DNA of 31,919 nt, from the NCBI GenBank assembly GCA_036675505.1, contig JAKFEW010000144.1, positions 1-31,919 on the forward strand, read 5' to 3'. This DNA is from JAKFEW01 sp036675505. Lineage in GTDB: Bacteria > Cyanobacteriota > Sericytochromatia > S15B-MN24 > JAQBPE01. Below are positions 15,352 through 23,586 of this stretch, in pieces; the stretch's first letter is position 1; every line of letters starts with the position of its first letter. The position numbers and the translations under genes are program-made. The notes beneath the pieces were generated by a model. That model was not told the origin of the DNA. It did not search any database and saw nothing but the letters and a program-made list of their open reading frames with translations.

Positions 15352-17164
15352 CGAAGTTCTCGCGCGGCGGGCGCTTGTCGCGCCGGCGCTCTTCGTAGCC
15401 GCTGTGCTCGCCAGGCGTGCCGGCCTCGATGATGTCGCTGCCGGCGAGCGGCATGCCGACCTGGAACGTCATGGCGGGCAGCAGCTCGCGGCGCTCCAGC
15501 CGCTCCTTCCAGGGCCGCAGGTGCGGCAGGCCGTCCGGGTTCTCGGCCAAGATCGCGCCGATCGGGTCGCCCGCGAGGTCGATCGGACCGGTCTTGATGA
15601 TGCTGCTCGCACCCTCCGCGCGCGACAGGTAGGTCAGCACGGCGGCCGCCTTGCCGACCGCGCGCCAGGCGTGGTGCGGGTCCGGGTGGGTGGCGTCGGC
15701 GAGCAGCACGGCATTCTGCGGATGGGTGTTCTGGAACTTGAGGAAGAAGTTGCCGAAGGTCGCGGCCAGGCTCTTGAACATGCGCACCAGCAGCATCACC
15801 GTGAGCGGCCGGCCGCGGTCGTCGACGACCACGTCGCCCTCCACGCGGTACTTCCCGTCGCGCAGGATGCGCTCGAGCATGTAGCGGCCGAGGTCCTGGC
15901 GGCGGAAGGGCAGCTCCTTGGCGGCCTTGCGCAGCGCCTCCTCGTCGAGCTCGCGCCAGCCCGCGGGCAGGCGCTCGTCGAGCCAGGCCGACGACGTCTT
16001 GTCCGCGTGACGCAGGTAGTTGCCGAAGTTGATCGCGGTCAGGAGGCCGCCCTCTCCGCCCGCCTTGGTGTCCGGATCGGCGCCGGGGCCGTAGAGCGCC
16101 TCGAACATCGCCTGGCCGATGCGCGCCGGCACCTGCTCATGCCAGGAGAAATCGGCGAACTGCACCAGGTCGCGGTCCGCGATCGGCAAGGTGTCGCGGC
16201 TGACCTCCCAGATGCGCATCACCGCGTCATGGCCGAATTCGGCCGCGGGCGAGGCCACGCGCTGGGTGGAGTGCTCGGCCACGAGCCGGTCGAAGGCCGG
16301 GTACGGCGACACCGGGGCGGTGGCGTACCCGACGGCCACGATCGCGTCGGGGTGGTAGCGGCCCTTGGCCAGGAACTCGCGCACGCGCACCAGCGACGCG
16401 CGGACCGCGCCGTCGCCCTCGTTCGGCGCCGCGAGGCGCTGGTCGATCTCGGCGAGCACGATCGGGCGGGCGGCCTCGCGCTCGGCCGGCGCGAACTCGT
16501 GCTCCCTGGCCGTGAGCCCCTGCGCGAGCGCGCTCATGGCGAGCGTGTGGGCGAAGATGCCCGCGTCGATCGACTCCTCGCGGGCCGTGACTTCCTGCCC
16601 AAAGGGCTCCAGCACGTCGCCCAGCAGCGACTCGTAATGCTCGCGGCGCAGCAGCAGCAGCAAGGGGAAGTCGTTGGACGGCACCTCGAAGCCGGCGATC
16701 GCCGCCAGCGCATCCCGCGTCTCGCCGGTCACTTCGATCACCCGCGTGGGCTGCCAGTTCGTCGCCGAGGGCGACCAGAAGGCGTTGTACGCCGCCTCGA
16801 GCAGCATGGCGCGCGGCGGGGCCCGGTGGTAGTCGAGGGCCGGCGGGTGGGCGAGCTGGGCGAGGAAGGCGTCGAAGCCCTCGTAGCGCGAGTATGCACG
16901 GGTCATCCGGCCGTCGGGCCAGACGGTCCAGGTGTCGCCGCCGTCGGTGAGCGAGATGGCGGCGCCATCGACCGAGACCGGCCGGTCTTCAGCGTGGGCT
17001 TGATCCTGGGCCCAGGCGATCGCCGCGTCGAAGCGTGCGAACTCGGCGGCCAGCACCTCGTCCCGCTGCGGCAGCCCGAGGCCGAGCAGGCGGCCCGTCA
17101 AACTGGCCTGGCGCTTGGCGTCGGTGAACGCGGCGACTTCGGCGTAAGGGTCGATGACGGACAT
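15326..17164 (-). CDS. Large nitroreductase-like (FMN-dependent) protein
   Basis: The 612-residue product has two segments typical of nitroreductases. Around residue 130 is AAYNAFWSPSATNWQPTRVIEV, like the FMN-binding A..APSA.N.QPW.F strand. Around 520-590 is VGKAAAVLTYLSRAEGASS followed by LRPWKERLERRELLPAMTFQVGMPL, like the C-terminal helix and strand. About 380 residues lie between them, far more than in ordinary nitroreductases of about 200 residues, so this is either a tandem domain or one with a large insertion. No signal peptide or membrane segment was seen. ATG 17162-17164 has AGGAG 6 nt upstream. It is probably an FMN oxidoreductase, substrate unknown. Its 3' end overlaps mltA by 26 bp. 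Confidence 0.6.
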   Translation of the reverse strand: MSVIDPYAEVAAFTDAKRQASLTGRLLGLGLPQRDEVLAAEFARFDAAIAWAQDQAHAEDRPVSVDGAAISLTDGGDTWTVWPDGRMTRAYSRYEGFDAFLAQLAHPPALDYHRAPPRAMLLEAAYNAFWSPSATNWQPTRVIEVTGETRDALAAIAGFEVPSNDFPLLLLLRREHYESLLGDVLEPFGQEVTAREESIDAGIFAHTLAMSALAQGLTAREHEFAPAEREAARPIVLAEIDQRLAAPNEGDGAVRASLVRVREFLAKGRYHPDAIVAVGYATAPVSPYPAFDRLVAEHSTQRVASPAAEFGHDAVMRIWEVSRDTLPIADRDLVQFADFSWHEQVPARIGQAMFEALYGPGADPDTKAGGEGGLLTAINFGNYLRHADKTSSAWLDERLPAGWRELDEEALRKAAKELPFRRQDLGRYMLERILRDGKYRVEGDVVVDDRGRPLTVMLLVRMFKSLAATFGNFFLKFQNTHPQNAVLLADATHPDPHHAWRAVGKAAAVLTYLSRAEGASSIIKTGPIDLAGDPIGAILAENPDGLPHLRPWKERLERRELLPAMTFQVGMPLAGSDIIEAGTPGEHSGYEERRRDKRPPRENFVTHYFPAG

Positions 17165-17300
17165 AGGGAGCTCCTGTGCGAGCACGCGGCGACGTTTAGG
17201 TAAATCGAGCGTCGGGCAAGATGAAATCGCCCGTGGGGGAACGGGCGGCGCCATGCTACACCATCTACGCCCGCCTCGCGTGCGGCAGCCGGAACCCTTT

Positions 17301-17741
17301 ATGCTACGCCAATTCTGCGCATTCGCCCTGCTCGCGGCCATGCTCACGGGCTGCGTCGAGACCTTGCCCAATGCCCCAGGCGACGCATCCGGAGTGGCCG
17401 CCCCGGGTGCGATCGCACCTGCCTCATCCGGCCTCCAGATCAGCGACATGACCCTCGCGTCGCGCACCGTCACGGCTGCCGAGGCGTTCGGCGTGACCTT
17501 CAAGGTGCGAACGCCGGGCGCAGGCAAGCTCGTCGCCTACGGGCTCGCCACCCGCCTCGGCGAGCAACGTTACGAGATTACGACCCCGCTGCCGGTGATC
17601 GCGAACGGCATGGTCGAGCTCGGGGCCGCGGGCCCGCTGCCGAACCAGCGCGAGGCGGGCCGGTTCACGGTCGAGTTCTGGGTCGAAGACGCGCTCGGCG
17701 CGACCAGCAACCGGCTTACGGCCGACCTCAACGTGCAGTAG
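17301..17741 (+). CDS. Small lipoprotein with predicted beta-sandwich domain
   Basis: The 146-residue product has a lipoprotein signal (AAMLTGC) and a short Ala/Pro/Ser linker. A domain of about 95 residues with alternating strands follows (LQISDMTL...VTFKVRTPG...RFTVEFWVEDALGATSNRLTADLNV), resembling an Ig-like or FN3-like fold. I recognise no family. ATG 17301 starts the signal peptide directly; an in-frame ATG at 17253 would add 16 poorly hydrophobic residues. No clear SD or promoter precedes it. Its last 14 bp overlap the convergent peptide-binding protein gene. Confidence 0.7.
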   Translation: MLRQFCAFALLAAMLTGCVETLPNAPGDASGVAAPGAIAPASSGLQISDMTLASRTVTAAEAFGVTFKVRTPGAGKLVAYGLATRLGEQRYEITTPLPVIANGMVELGAAGPLPNQREAGRFTVEFWVEDALGATSNRLTADLNVQ

Positions 17742-19374
17742 GCGCCGGGTCGGCGAGCTTCCATTCGTAGACGTTCCAGAGGTTGCCGGCGCTGGTGGGG
17801 TTGGGCCGGAAGCCCTCCACGCGGTCGCGCACGGCGTCCAGCACCGTCCAGTAAAGCAGCGGCACGTTCGGCACGTCCTGGGCGAGGATGCGCGAGACCT
17901 TCTGGTAGGCCGCCTTGCGCTCCGCCTGCACGAACGTGCGCGTGGCGGCCTCGAGCAGGTGGTCGACGGCGGGGTTCTTGTAGCGCGTCTGGTTCGAGCC
18001 CTTCGGCGGGATGCGGCCCGAGTGCCAGGTGTTCAGGTTGTCGGGGTCGGGGCCCGTGTCCCAGGCCCACATCGCCAGCTCGAACTTGCCGCTCTTGATC
18101 ACGCCGTTCGGCCAGGCGCCGAAGAGCGAGACGCCCGGATGGTTCTCGATCTTCACCTCGATGCCGACGCGGCGCAGGAAGTGGCGGATGAGCAGCTGGG
18201 CGGTCTCGCGGTTCTTCTTGCCGGCGGTCGTCGAGAACGTCACCGAGAAGCGCAGCCCGTTCTTCGCGCGGACGCCGTCCGGGCCTTTCGTCCAGCCGGC
18301 CTCGTCGAGCAGCTTCTCGGCCTTCGCGGGGTTGTAAGGCAAGGCGTTCTCGAGCGTGGGGTCGTAGGCCCAGGAGAGCGGGTTCTGGTCGCACCACGCG
18401 GGCTTCCAGAGGTTGTCGTAGACCTTCTCCGCGAGGATGTTCTTGTCGATCGCGTGCGCGACCGCCCGGCGCACGCGGGCATCCTGGAAGTACGGCTTCT
18501 CGGTGTTGAAGCTCAGGTGCTCCCAGAGCAGCGCCGGCGTCCGGAAGATCGAGACCTCCGGGATGTGCTTGAGCGTGCGGTACTGGTTCAGGTTGACGCT
18601 CTGGTAGATATCCACGGCGCCGTTCTTGAGCTGCACGAACGCGGCGTTGTCGTCCGGCACCACGCGGAACTCGAGCGTCTCGAAGGCGGGCTTGCCACGG
18701 AAATACGTGGGGTTGGCCTTGTAGGTCAGGCGATCGCCCGACCGCCAGGTGGCGAACGCGAAAGGCCCAGTGCCGATCGGCTTGCGGTTGAAGGGATCCC
18801 GGTTGAGATCGGCCGAGCCCGCGAGCACGTGCGCCGGCAACACGGCCTTGAACAGCTTCTGGTACGGCGCGAAGACCTCGCGGAAGTGCAGCCTGGCGGT
18901 GTAATCGTCCGGCGTCTCCACGCGGTCGATCAGGTCGTAGCCATCGCGCTCCACGACCAACACCTCGGGATCGGCGAGCGCCTTCGCGGTGTAGGCCACG
19001 TCACGGCTGGTGAAGGGCTTGCCGTCGTGCCAGGTGACGCCGCGGCGCAGCTTGTACGTGACGACCATGCCCTTGCCCTCGGCGGCGACGCCGCCGTTCT
19101 CGGGGGTGGGGACCTCGGTCGCGAGGTCGGGCACGAAGTGCATCTTGTCGTCGACCGCGAGCAGGCCCGAGAAGATCGGCTGGCAGGCGTCGTTGGCCGC
19201 CGACATGCCGGTCAGGAAGGGGTTCAGGCTGTCGGGCTCCTGGGGCGATCGCACCACGATCGTCCCGGGCGGCGGCCCGCCCGTCTTGGCGTTGCGGCTC
19301 GCGCATGCGGACGACGAGGCCGCCACGAAGGTGGCGGCCAGGACAACTTTGGAGATTCGGCTGGTAATGACCAC
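17728..19374 (-). CDS. ABC transporter solute-binding protein, family 5 (peptide/oligopeptide type)
   Basis: This 548-residue extracytoplasmic binding protein matches SBP_bac_5 throughout. It shows the N-terminal strand TIVVRSPQEPDSLNPFLTG, the DLATEVP segment, the Y.LRRGVTWHDGKPFTSRDVAYT signature (about 107-130), RKPIGTGPFAF, VRRAVAHAIDK, and the C-terminal ILAQDVPNVPLLYW block. The family binds peptides, nickel or similar ligands for an ABC importer. The signal peptide ends near SSSAC, a weak lipobox. The GTG start at 19372-19374 follows the TGA of the upstream Spx-like gene with 1 nt between, so translation is likely coupled. No permease or ATPase gene is nearby, so it must rely on a transporter encoded elsewhere. 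Confidence 0.9.
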   Translation of the reverse strand: MVITSRISKVVLAATFVAASSSACASRNAKTGGPPPGTIVVRSPQEPDSLNPFLTGMSAANDACQPIFSGLLAVDDKMHFVPDLATEVPTPENGGVAAEGKGMVVTYKLRRGVTWHDGKPFTSRDVAYTAKALADPEVLVVERDGYDLIDRVETPDDYTARLHFREVFAPYQKLFKAVLPAHVLAGSADLNRDPFNRKPIGTGPFAFATWRSGDRLTYKANPTYFRGKPAFETLEFRVVPDDNAAFVQLKNGAVDIYQSVNLNQYRTLKHIPEVSIFRTPALLWEHLSFNTEKPYFQDARVRRAVAHAIDKNILAEKVYDNLWKPAWCDQNPLSWAYDPTLENALPYNPAKAEKLLDEAGWTKGPDGVRAKNGLRFSVTFSTTAGKKNRETAQLLIRHFLRRVGIEVKIENHPGVSLFGAWPNGVIKSGKFELAMWAWDTGPDPDNLNTWHSGRIPPKGSNQTRYKNPAVDHLLEAATRTFVQAERKAAYQKVSRILAQDVPNVPLLYWTVLDAVRDRVEGFRPNPTSAGNLWNVYEWKLADPAPTAR

Positions 19375-19375
19375 T

Positions 19376-19726
19376 TCAGTTTTCGACGACCTCGCGCAGC
19401 GCTTCGGCGTTGAAGCCTACCACTACTCTCTCGCCGGCGACCAGCAGCGGGCGGCGGATCAGGCGCGGCTCCTCGAGCATGTGCTTGATCATCTCGTCCG
19501 GCGCCAGGGCCTTGTCGGTCAGGCCGAGCGCCTTCACGGACGGGCTGCGGAAGGAGAACACGTCCTCGATCGGCTGCTGGGCGATCACCGCACGGAGCTC
19601 GAGCTCGTCGAGCGGGTGCTTGAACATGTCGCGCTCGGTGAACGCCACCCCCTGGGACAACAAGAACTGCCTGGCCTTGATGCAGCTGGTGCAGCCGGCC
19701 TTGGTGTACAAGGTGAAGCGCTTCAC
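19376..19726 (-). CDS. Spx/ArsC-family thioredoxin-fold protein
   Basis: The 116-residue product fits the ArsC/Spx family over its full length. It has a TLYTKAGCTSC active site (Cys12, Cys15), an RSPSVKALGL segment, the LIRRPLLV motif that follows the conserved Pro-containing loop, and a closing VVGFNAEALREVV helix. Spx proteins bind the RNA polymerase alpha C-terminal domain and respond to thiol stress through the CxxC; other members are arsenate-reductase-like. The CxxC and the CTSCxKA context favour Spx-like over classical ArsC, but the polymerase contact cannot be confirmed from sequence. I start it at GTG 19724-19726, where the domain begins and GGAG lies 9 nt upstream; the open frame reaches 19978 but the extra residues are non-conserved in character. 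It is the first gene of a two-gene unit with the peptide-binding protein. Confidence 0.8.
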   Translation of the reverse strand: MKRFTLYTKAGCTSCIKARQFLLSQGVAFTERDMFKHPLDELELRAVIAQQPIEDVFSFRSPSVKALGLTDKALAPDEMIKHMLEEPRLIRRPLLVAGERVVVGFNAEALREVVEN

Positions 19727-20044
19727 GAAGGAGCTCTCCGAACGAAGGGGGGTCTCACCGGCGGAGCGACGTGGCGATCCCGTTTCCGTGATCGAGCCTG
19801 GCGTGCCCATTTCCAGGAGCGAGGGTTGTGTTTTCTCGCCCAAGGCAGTTTTTCCCCGCCACGTGGATGTTAAACCTGACGATGAACCGTTAAGCCTGGG
19901 AACCCGCGCCCTGTGCGGCACATTGATTATGTAAAACCGTTGAGCGGCGCCAACCACTATAATGACGCCGTTACCCACCCGGTCACCCGGGGAAAAATGG
20001 ATAAGCCCTTGATCTCGCTACGTTAGCAGGAGCCCATCCCCGCT
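19727..20044. promoter_or_regulatory. Divergent control region between Spx-like gene and propeller protein gene
   Basis: This 318-bp AT-enriched gap has no convincing gene. It holds the TATAAT box of the plus-strand gene, two direct CAGG(C/T)TTAAC repeats facing the Spx-like gene, and a long minus-strand leader. The repeats are on the minus strand at 19898-19889 and 19878-19869, exactly 20 bp (two helical turns) apart. They could bind a tandem dimeric regulator. A poly-T stretch near 19850 belongs to the same region. Confidence 0.5.
19958..19963 (+). promoter_or_regulatory. Perfect TATAAT -10 box upstream of the 20045 gene
   Basis: TATAAT occurs 81 nt before ATG 20045, with predicted start near 19970. 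No good -35 is found at 16-18 nt, so activation by a regulator is possible. Confidence 0.55.
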
Positions 20045-23000
20045 ATGGCGGAAAGCCAGACCACCCCCGTCGACGACACGAGCTTCTCGCAGCACTTGCT
20101 CGGGGAGTTTCTGCTGCAGCAGGGGCTGATCAGCCAGGACCAGCTCGAGGAGGCCCAGGAGCGGCTCGCCACGCTGGAAGCGCCCGATGCGATCCCGCTC
20201 GCCCCGGCGTACGTGCCGGCGGCGGACGGCAAGAGCATCCACGTCGTCGACCCGCGCAAGGGCACCACCCAGACGACGATCGGCCTGTTCGCGGGCGACG
20301 CCGGCGACGGCGAGGAGACGCCCACGGGCTGGACGCGCTACAGCGACGGCCAGATCCTGCTGCTCGACGACCTGGACGTCGGGCCGCGGCGCTGGCTGCC
20401 CACCGCGCAGTACCCGCGCCTGGGCCTGATCACGACCACGCAGGGCGCCTACCTGTACGTGGGCGAGGAGCCCCGGCGCGACTATAGCCCGCGGCTTCAC
20501 ATGCTGCCCTCGCCGTGGCTCAACCCGCCAGGTGCGAGCGGCCCGCTCGACCTCTTCCCCGCGCCGGGCGGCGAGTACGTGGTGGTGGCCAACCGCGGCT
20601 CCGGCACGATCCATGTCATCCTCACCTCCACGCACGAGCAGCGCGGCGCGATCTCGGTGCGGCCGGCCGGCCACGCGCGCGGCATCGGCGTCGCGATCAG
20701 CCCCGACGCCCGCACCATCTACGTGAGCGACGGCCTCACGCCGCGCCTCGCGGTCCTCGACGTCACCACCTTCAAGGTTCGCCACCAACTCTTCCCGACC
20801 GGGCCGCTGGGCTCGCTGCTGCTGAACGGCGAGGGCAACCAGCTCCTGGTGTGCTTCACCAAGAGCCCCACCGAGATGGGCCTGATGACCATCTCGGTGC
20901 CCGACCTGCGCGTGCGGCACCTCATGAACATGCCCGGCAAGGGCGAAGGCGAGCGGCCGAACCTGCCCTTGCTACCCGGGGCGGCGGGAGCGGACGACAA
21001 CTCGGCGTTCCTCGTCGCCTACTCGTTCGAGACGCGCGACCCGCACTACCTGCTCATGATCGATCGCGGCAGGCACCGCGTGACCAAGAGCTTCGCCTTG
21101 CGCGAGATGCCGCTCGTGGCGGCCTACCCGGCGCCTGCGGCGTGGTGCCCGGAGCCGCCCGACCTCGGCACGATGCTGATGGAGATGGGCCTGCTCAGCG
21201 AGGACAACCTCAAGTTCGCGCGCAACCACCTGGGCGGCGGCGAGGACGCGCCGCTCACGCTGGGCAACGTGCCGATCAACCCCGGCATCCTCGCCCAGCT
21301 GCCCGAGCGGCTGATCCGCGACCGCGGCGTGATCCCGCTCAACCAGCTCGACGGCCAGCTGATCGTGGCAATGGGCAACCCCAACGATCCGCGCGCGCGC
21401 CAGTTCGTGCAGGACCTCGCCGGCGAGCTGCCGGTGCGCGTGATCCCGATGGCGCCGGCCGAGTACGAGCTGTTCATGGAGGAGCGCTACCCCAAGCTGA
21501 TGGACGCGTTCTACACGTCCCAACAGCCGGGCGCCGCGGCGCAGGCGACCCCCGCGGCCCCCGCGCAGGCGCCGGCCCGTCCCGAGGGCGGCGACGATGC
21601 CGAGCTGACCTCCACGGTGCCGCCCGCCGCGGGCGGCGCACCCATGGCGGCGCAGCCCGTCTCGGTGGCGCCGCGCACCCCCGCCCGGCCGCCCGCGAAG
21701 GCGGTCGCCAAGTCGGCCGCGACGCCGCTCGCCCACGATGAATGGGGCGACTTGCCAGGCTCGCGCTTCTTGCTGATCAACCCGCTCAAGCGGCAGGTGG
21801 CCGAGCTCGATCGCACCGGCAAGGCCTACTGGCTCTACAGCCCCGAGGGTGACACGCTCACGCGCCAGTTCTCGGGCTTCATGCACGCTTCGCGCCTGCC
21901 TTCGGGCAACACCCTGATCGTCGACATGGGCGCGAACCGGATCATCGAGGTGACGCCGGCCAAGGAGATCGCCTGGCAGTCGGTCGACGACGCCAAGCTC
22001 AAGGGCCCGCGTCACGCGGTGCGCCTCGCGACCGGCGGCACGCTGGTCGCGGACAGCGGCAACAACCGCATCGTCGAAATCGATCCGCAGGGCCACGCGG
22101 CCTGGACGTACGGCGAGATGGGCTGCAGCGGCAATGGCCTCTTCAAGCCGAACCATGTCTGCGTGCTCACCAACGGGCGCCTGCTGATCGCGGACGCCGG
22201 CAACCACCGGGTGATCGAGGTCGACCCCGCCAAGGGCGTGACCTGGCAGTACGGCAACACCGCGAACCGCCTGGGAGGCGGCCAGGGGGCGGCGGCGAAC
22301 CAGCTCAACGAGCCGGCGTCGTGCTCGCGCCTGCCGAATGGCAACACGCTGATCGTCGACGCCGGCAACCAGCGCGTCCTCGAGATCGACTTGCTCGGCG
22401 CGATCGTGTGGATGTTCAAGCCCGCGCTCGCGACCGGTGGCCAGGGTGTGAAGGACCCCGTGCTCGCGCTGCGGCTCGAAAGCGGCAACACGTTGATCGC
22501 GGGCCGCCAGGGCGTCTGCGAGGTCGACCCCGAGCTGCGCGTGGTCTGGGAGTACCACCTGCTTCCGCCCGGCGGCCCGAGCAAGGCCCCGGCCGTGCGG
22601 GCGGCGGCGGACGCCGCGGCGAGCTCCGCCGCGCCGCAACCGGCCGCGCGCGTGGCCGCGGAGAGCGACGTGCCGATCCAGCTGCCCAACCGCTTCCTCC
22701 AGGCGGACCGCATGGACCACCGGGTCTGGGAGGTGGACCGCCAGAAGCAAATCACCTGGCAGTACACCGGCCTCGGCGTGGCCGGCTCGGACCGCAGCCA
22801 GCTCGACCGACCGCACTACGCGAAGCGCCTGCGCAACGGCAACACGCTGATCACGGATACGGGCCACCACCGCGTGATCGAGGTGACGCCGCAGGGGGCG
22901 GTCGCCTGGGAGTTCGGCCAGTTCGCCAAGATGGGGGCGGGCGCCAAGCAGCTCGCCAATCCGCGCAGCGCCGAGCGCCTGACCAACGGCGACACGTTGA

Positions 23001-23518
23001 TCGCGGATCAGTCGAACCGCCGCGTGATCGAGGTGACCCATGGCGGCGAGGTCGCCTGGGCGCTCGACGCCACGCAGCTCAAGCTGCAGGCACCGACCTA
23101 CGCGACGATGCTCACCTCGGGCAACCTGCTGGTCGTCGACTGGGGTGGCCACGTCGTCTACGAGGTCACGCCGCAGGGCAAGGCGGTCTGGAGCTACGGC
23201 GAGCTGGGCCGCAGCGGCGACGGCGTGGGCTGCCTGTTCCACCCCGAGCACGCCGCCAGGCTGCCCAACGGCCACACGCTGATCGCGGACACCCAGAACC
23301 ACCGCGTGATCGAGGTGACGCCGGCCGGCGAGATCGTCTGGCGCTACGGCGGCGACCCCCAGCACCTGCCCCGGGTGGGGCGCTTCGGCCTGCAGTACCT
23401 GACGCCGATCGCCGCCTGGCGCCTGGCGAACGGGCATGTGGTGGTGCAGCATGCGGGCAAGGGGCACGTGATCGAGGTCGACCGCGACCTCAACATCCTC
23501 TTCCAGTTCGCGCCATAG
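20045..23518 (+). CDS. Giant cytoplasmic MshEN/T2SSE_N protein with three predicted beta-propellers
   Basis: The 1157-residue protein has no signal peptide. Residues about 15-50 form a half MshEN-like motif (LLGEFLLQQGLISQDQLEEA). Residues 55-340 look like a YncE-type propeller (VVVANRGSGTIHV, ISPDARTIYVSDG). Residues about 373-489 match the type II secretion E N-terminal domain (DLGTMLMEMGLLSEDNL..., then LPERLIRDRGVIPLNQLDGQ and AMGNPNDP), which in MshE binds cyclic di-GMP. After an Ala/Pro linker come two arrays of six arylsulfotransferase-like blades (about 573-855 and 881-1157) with the pattern LPNGNTLIAD..NHRVIEV.P.G.I.W.YG. Each array opens with a variant (N)RFL...V.E(L/V)DR blade, showing internal duplication. 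AGGAG lies 12 nt before the ATG. No secretion ATPase domain is present. Role unknown; a nucleotide-sensing scaffold is an inference. Confidence 0.85.
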   Translation: MAESQTTPVDDTSFSQHLLGEFLLQQGLISQDQLEEAQERLATLEAPDAIPLAPAYVPAADGKSIHVVDPRKGTTQTTIGLFAGDAGDGEETPTGWTRYSDGQILLLDDLDVGPRRWLPTAQYPRLGLITTTQGAYLYVGEEPRRDYSPRLHMLPSPWLNPPGASGPLDLFPAPGGEYVVVANRGSGTIHVILTSTHEQRGAISVRPAGHARGIGVAISPDARTIYVSDGLTPRLAVLDVTTFKVRHQLFPTGPLGSLLLNGEGNQLLVCFTKSPTEMGLMTISVPDLRVRHLMNMPGKGEGERPNLPLLPGAAGADDNSAFLVAYSFETRDPHYLLMIDRGRHRVTKSFALREMPLVAAYPAPAAWCPEPPDLGTMLMEMGLLSEDNLKFARNHLGGGEDAPLTLGNVPINPGILAQLPERLIRDRGVIPLNQLDGQLIVAMGNPNDPRARQFVQDLAGELPVRVIPMAPAEYELFMEERYPKLMDAFYTSQQPGAAAQATPAAPAQAPARPEGGDDAELTSTVPPAAGGAPMAAQPVSVAPRTPARPPAKAVAKSAATPLAHDEWGDLPGSRFLLINPLKRQVAELDRTGKAYWLYSPEGDTLTRQFSGFMHASRLPSGNTLIVDMGANRIIEVTPAKEIAWQSVDDAKLKGPRHAVRLATGGTLVADSGNNRIVEIDPQGHAAWTYGEMGCSGNGLFKPNHVCVLTNGRLLIADAGNHRVIEVDPAKGVTWQYGNTANRLGGGQGAAANQLNEPASCSRLPNGNTLIVDAGNQRVLEIDLLGAIVWMFKPALATGGQGVKDPVLALRLESGNTLIAGRQGVCEVDPELRVVWEYHLLPPGGPSKAPAVRAAADAAASSAAPQPAARVAAESDVPIQLPNRFLQADRMDHRVWEVDRQKQITWQYTGLGVAGSDRSQLDRPHYAKRLRNGNTLITDTGHHRVIEVTPQGAVAWEFGQFAKMGAGAKQLANPRSAERLTNGDTLIADQSNRRVIEVTHGGEVAWALDATQLKLQAPTYATMLTSGNLLVVDWGGHVVYEVTPQGKAVWSYGELGRSGDGVGCLFHPEHAARLPNGHTLIADTQNHRVIEVTPAGEIVWRYGGDPQHLPRVGRFGLQYLTPIAAWRLANGHVVVQHAGKGHVIEVDRDLNILFQFAP

Positions 23519-23521
23519 AGG

Positions 23522-23580
23522 TTGTCTGTGAACCCCTCGGCCCTCCCTGGATGGGAGGGGTGCCGCGGCTTTACAGACAA
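23522..23580. terminator. Long imperfect hairpin between convergent genes
   Basis: TTGTCTGT (23522-23529) pairs with ACAGACAA (23573-23580), enclosing an inner CCCTCCC/GGGAGGG stem (23541-23547, 23553-23559). The structure fills the gap between the stops at 23518 and 23587 and probably ends both transcripts. Confidence 0.6.
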
Positions 23581-23586
23581 GGTCGC

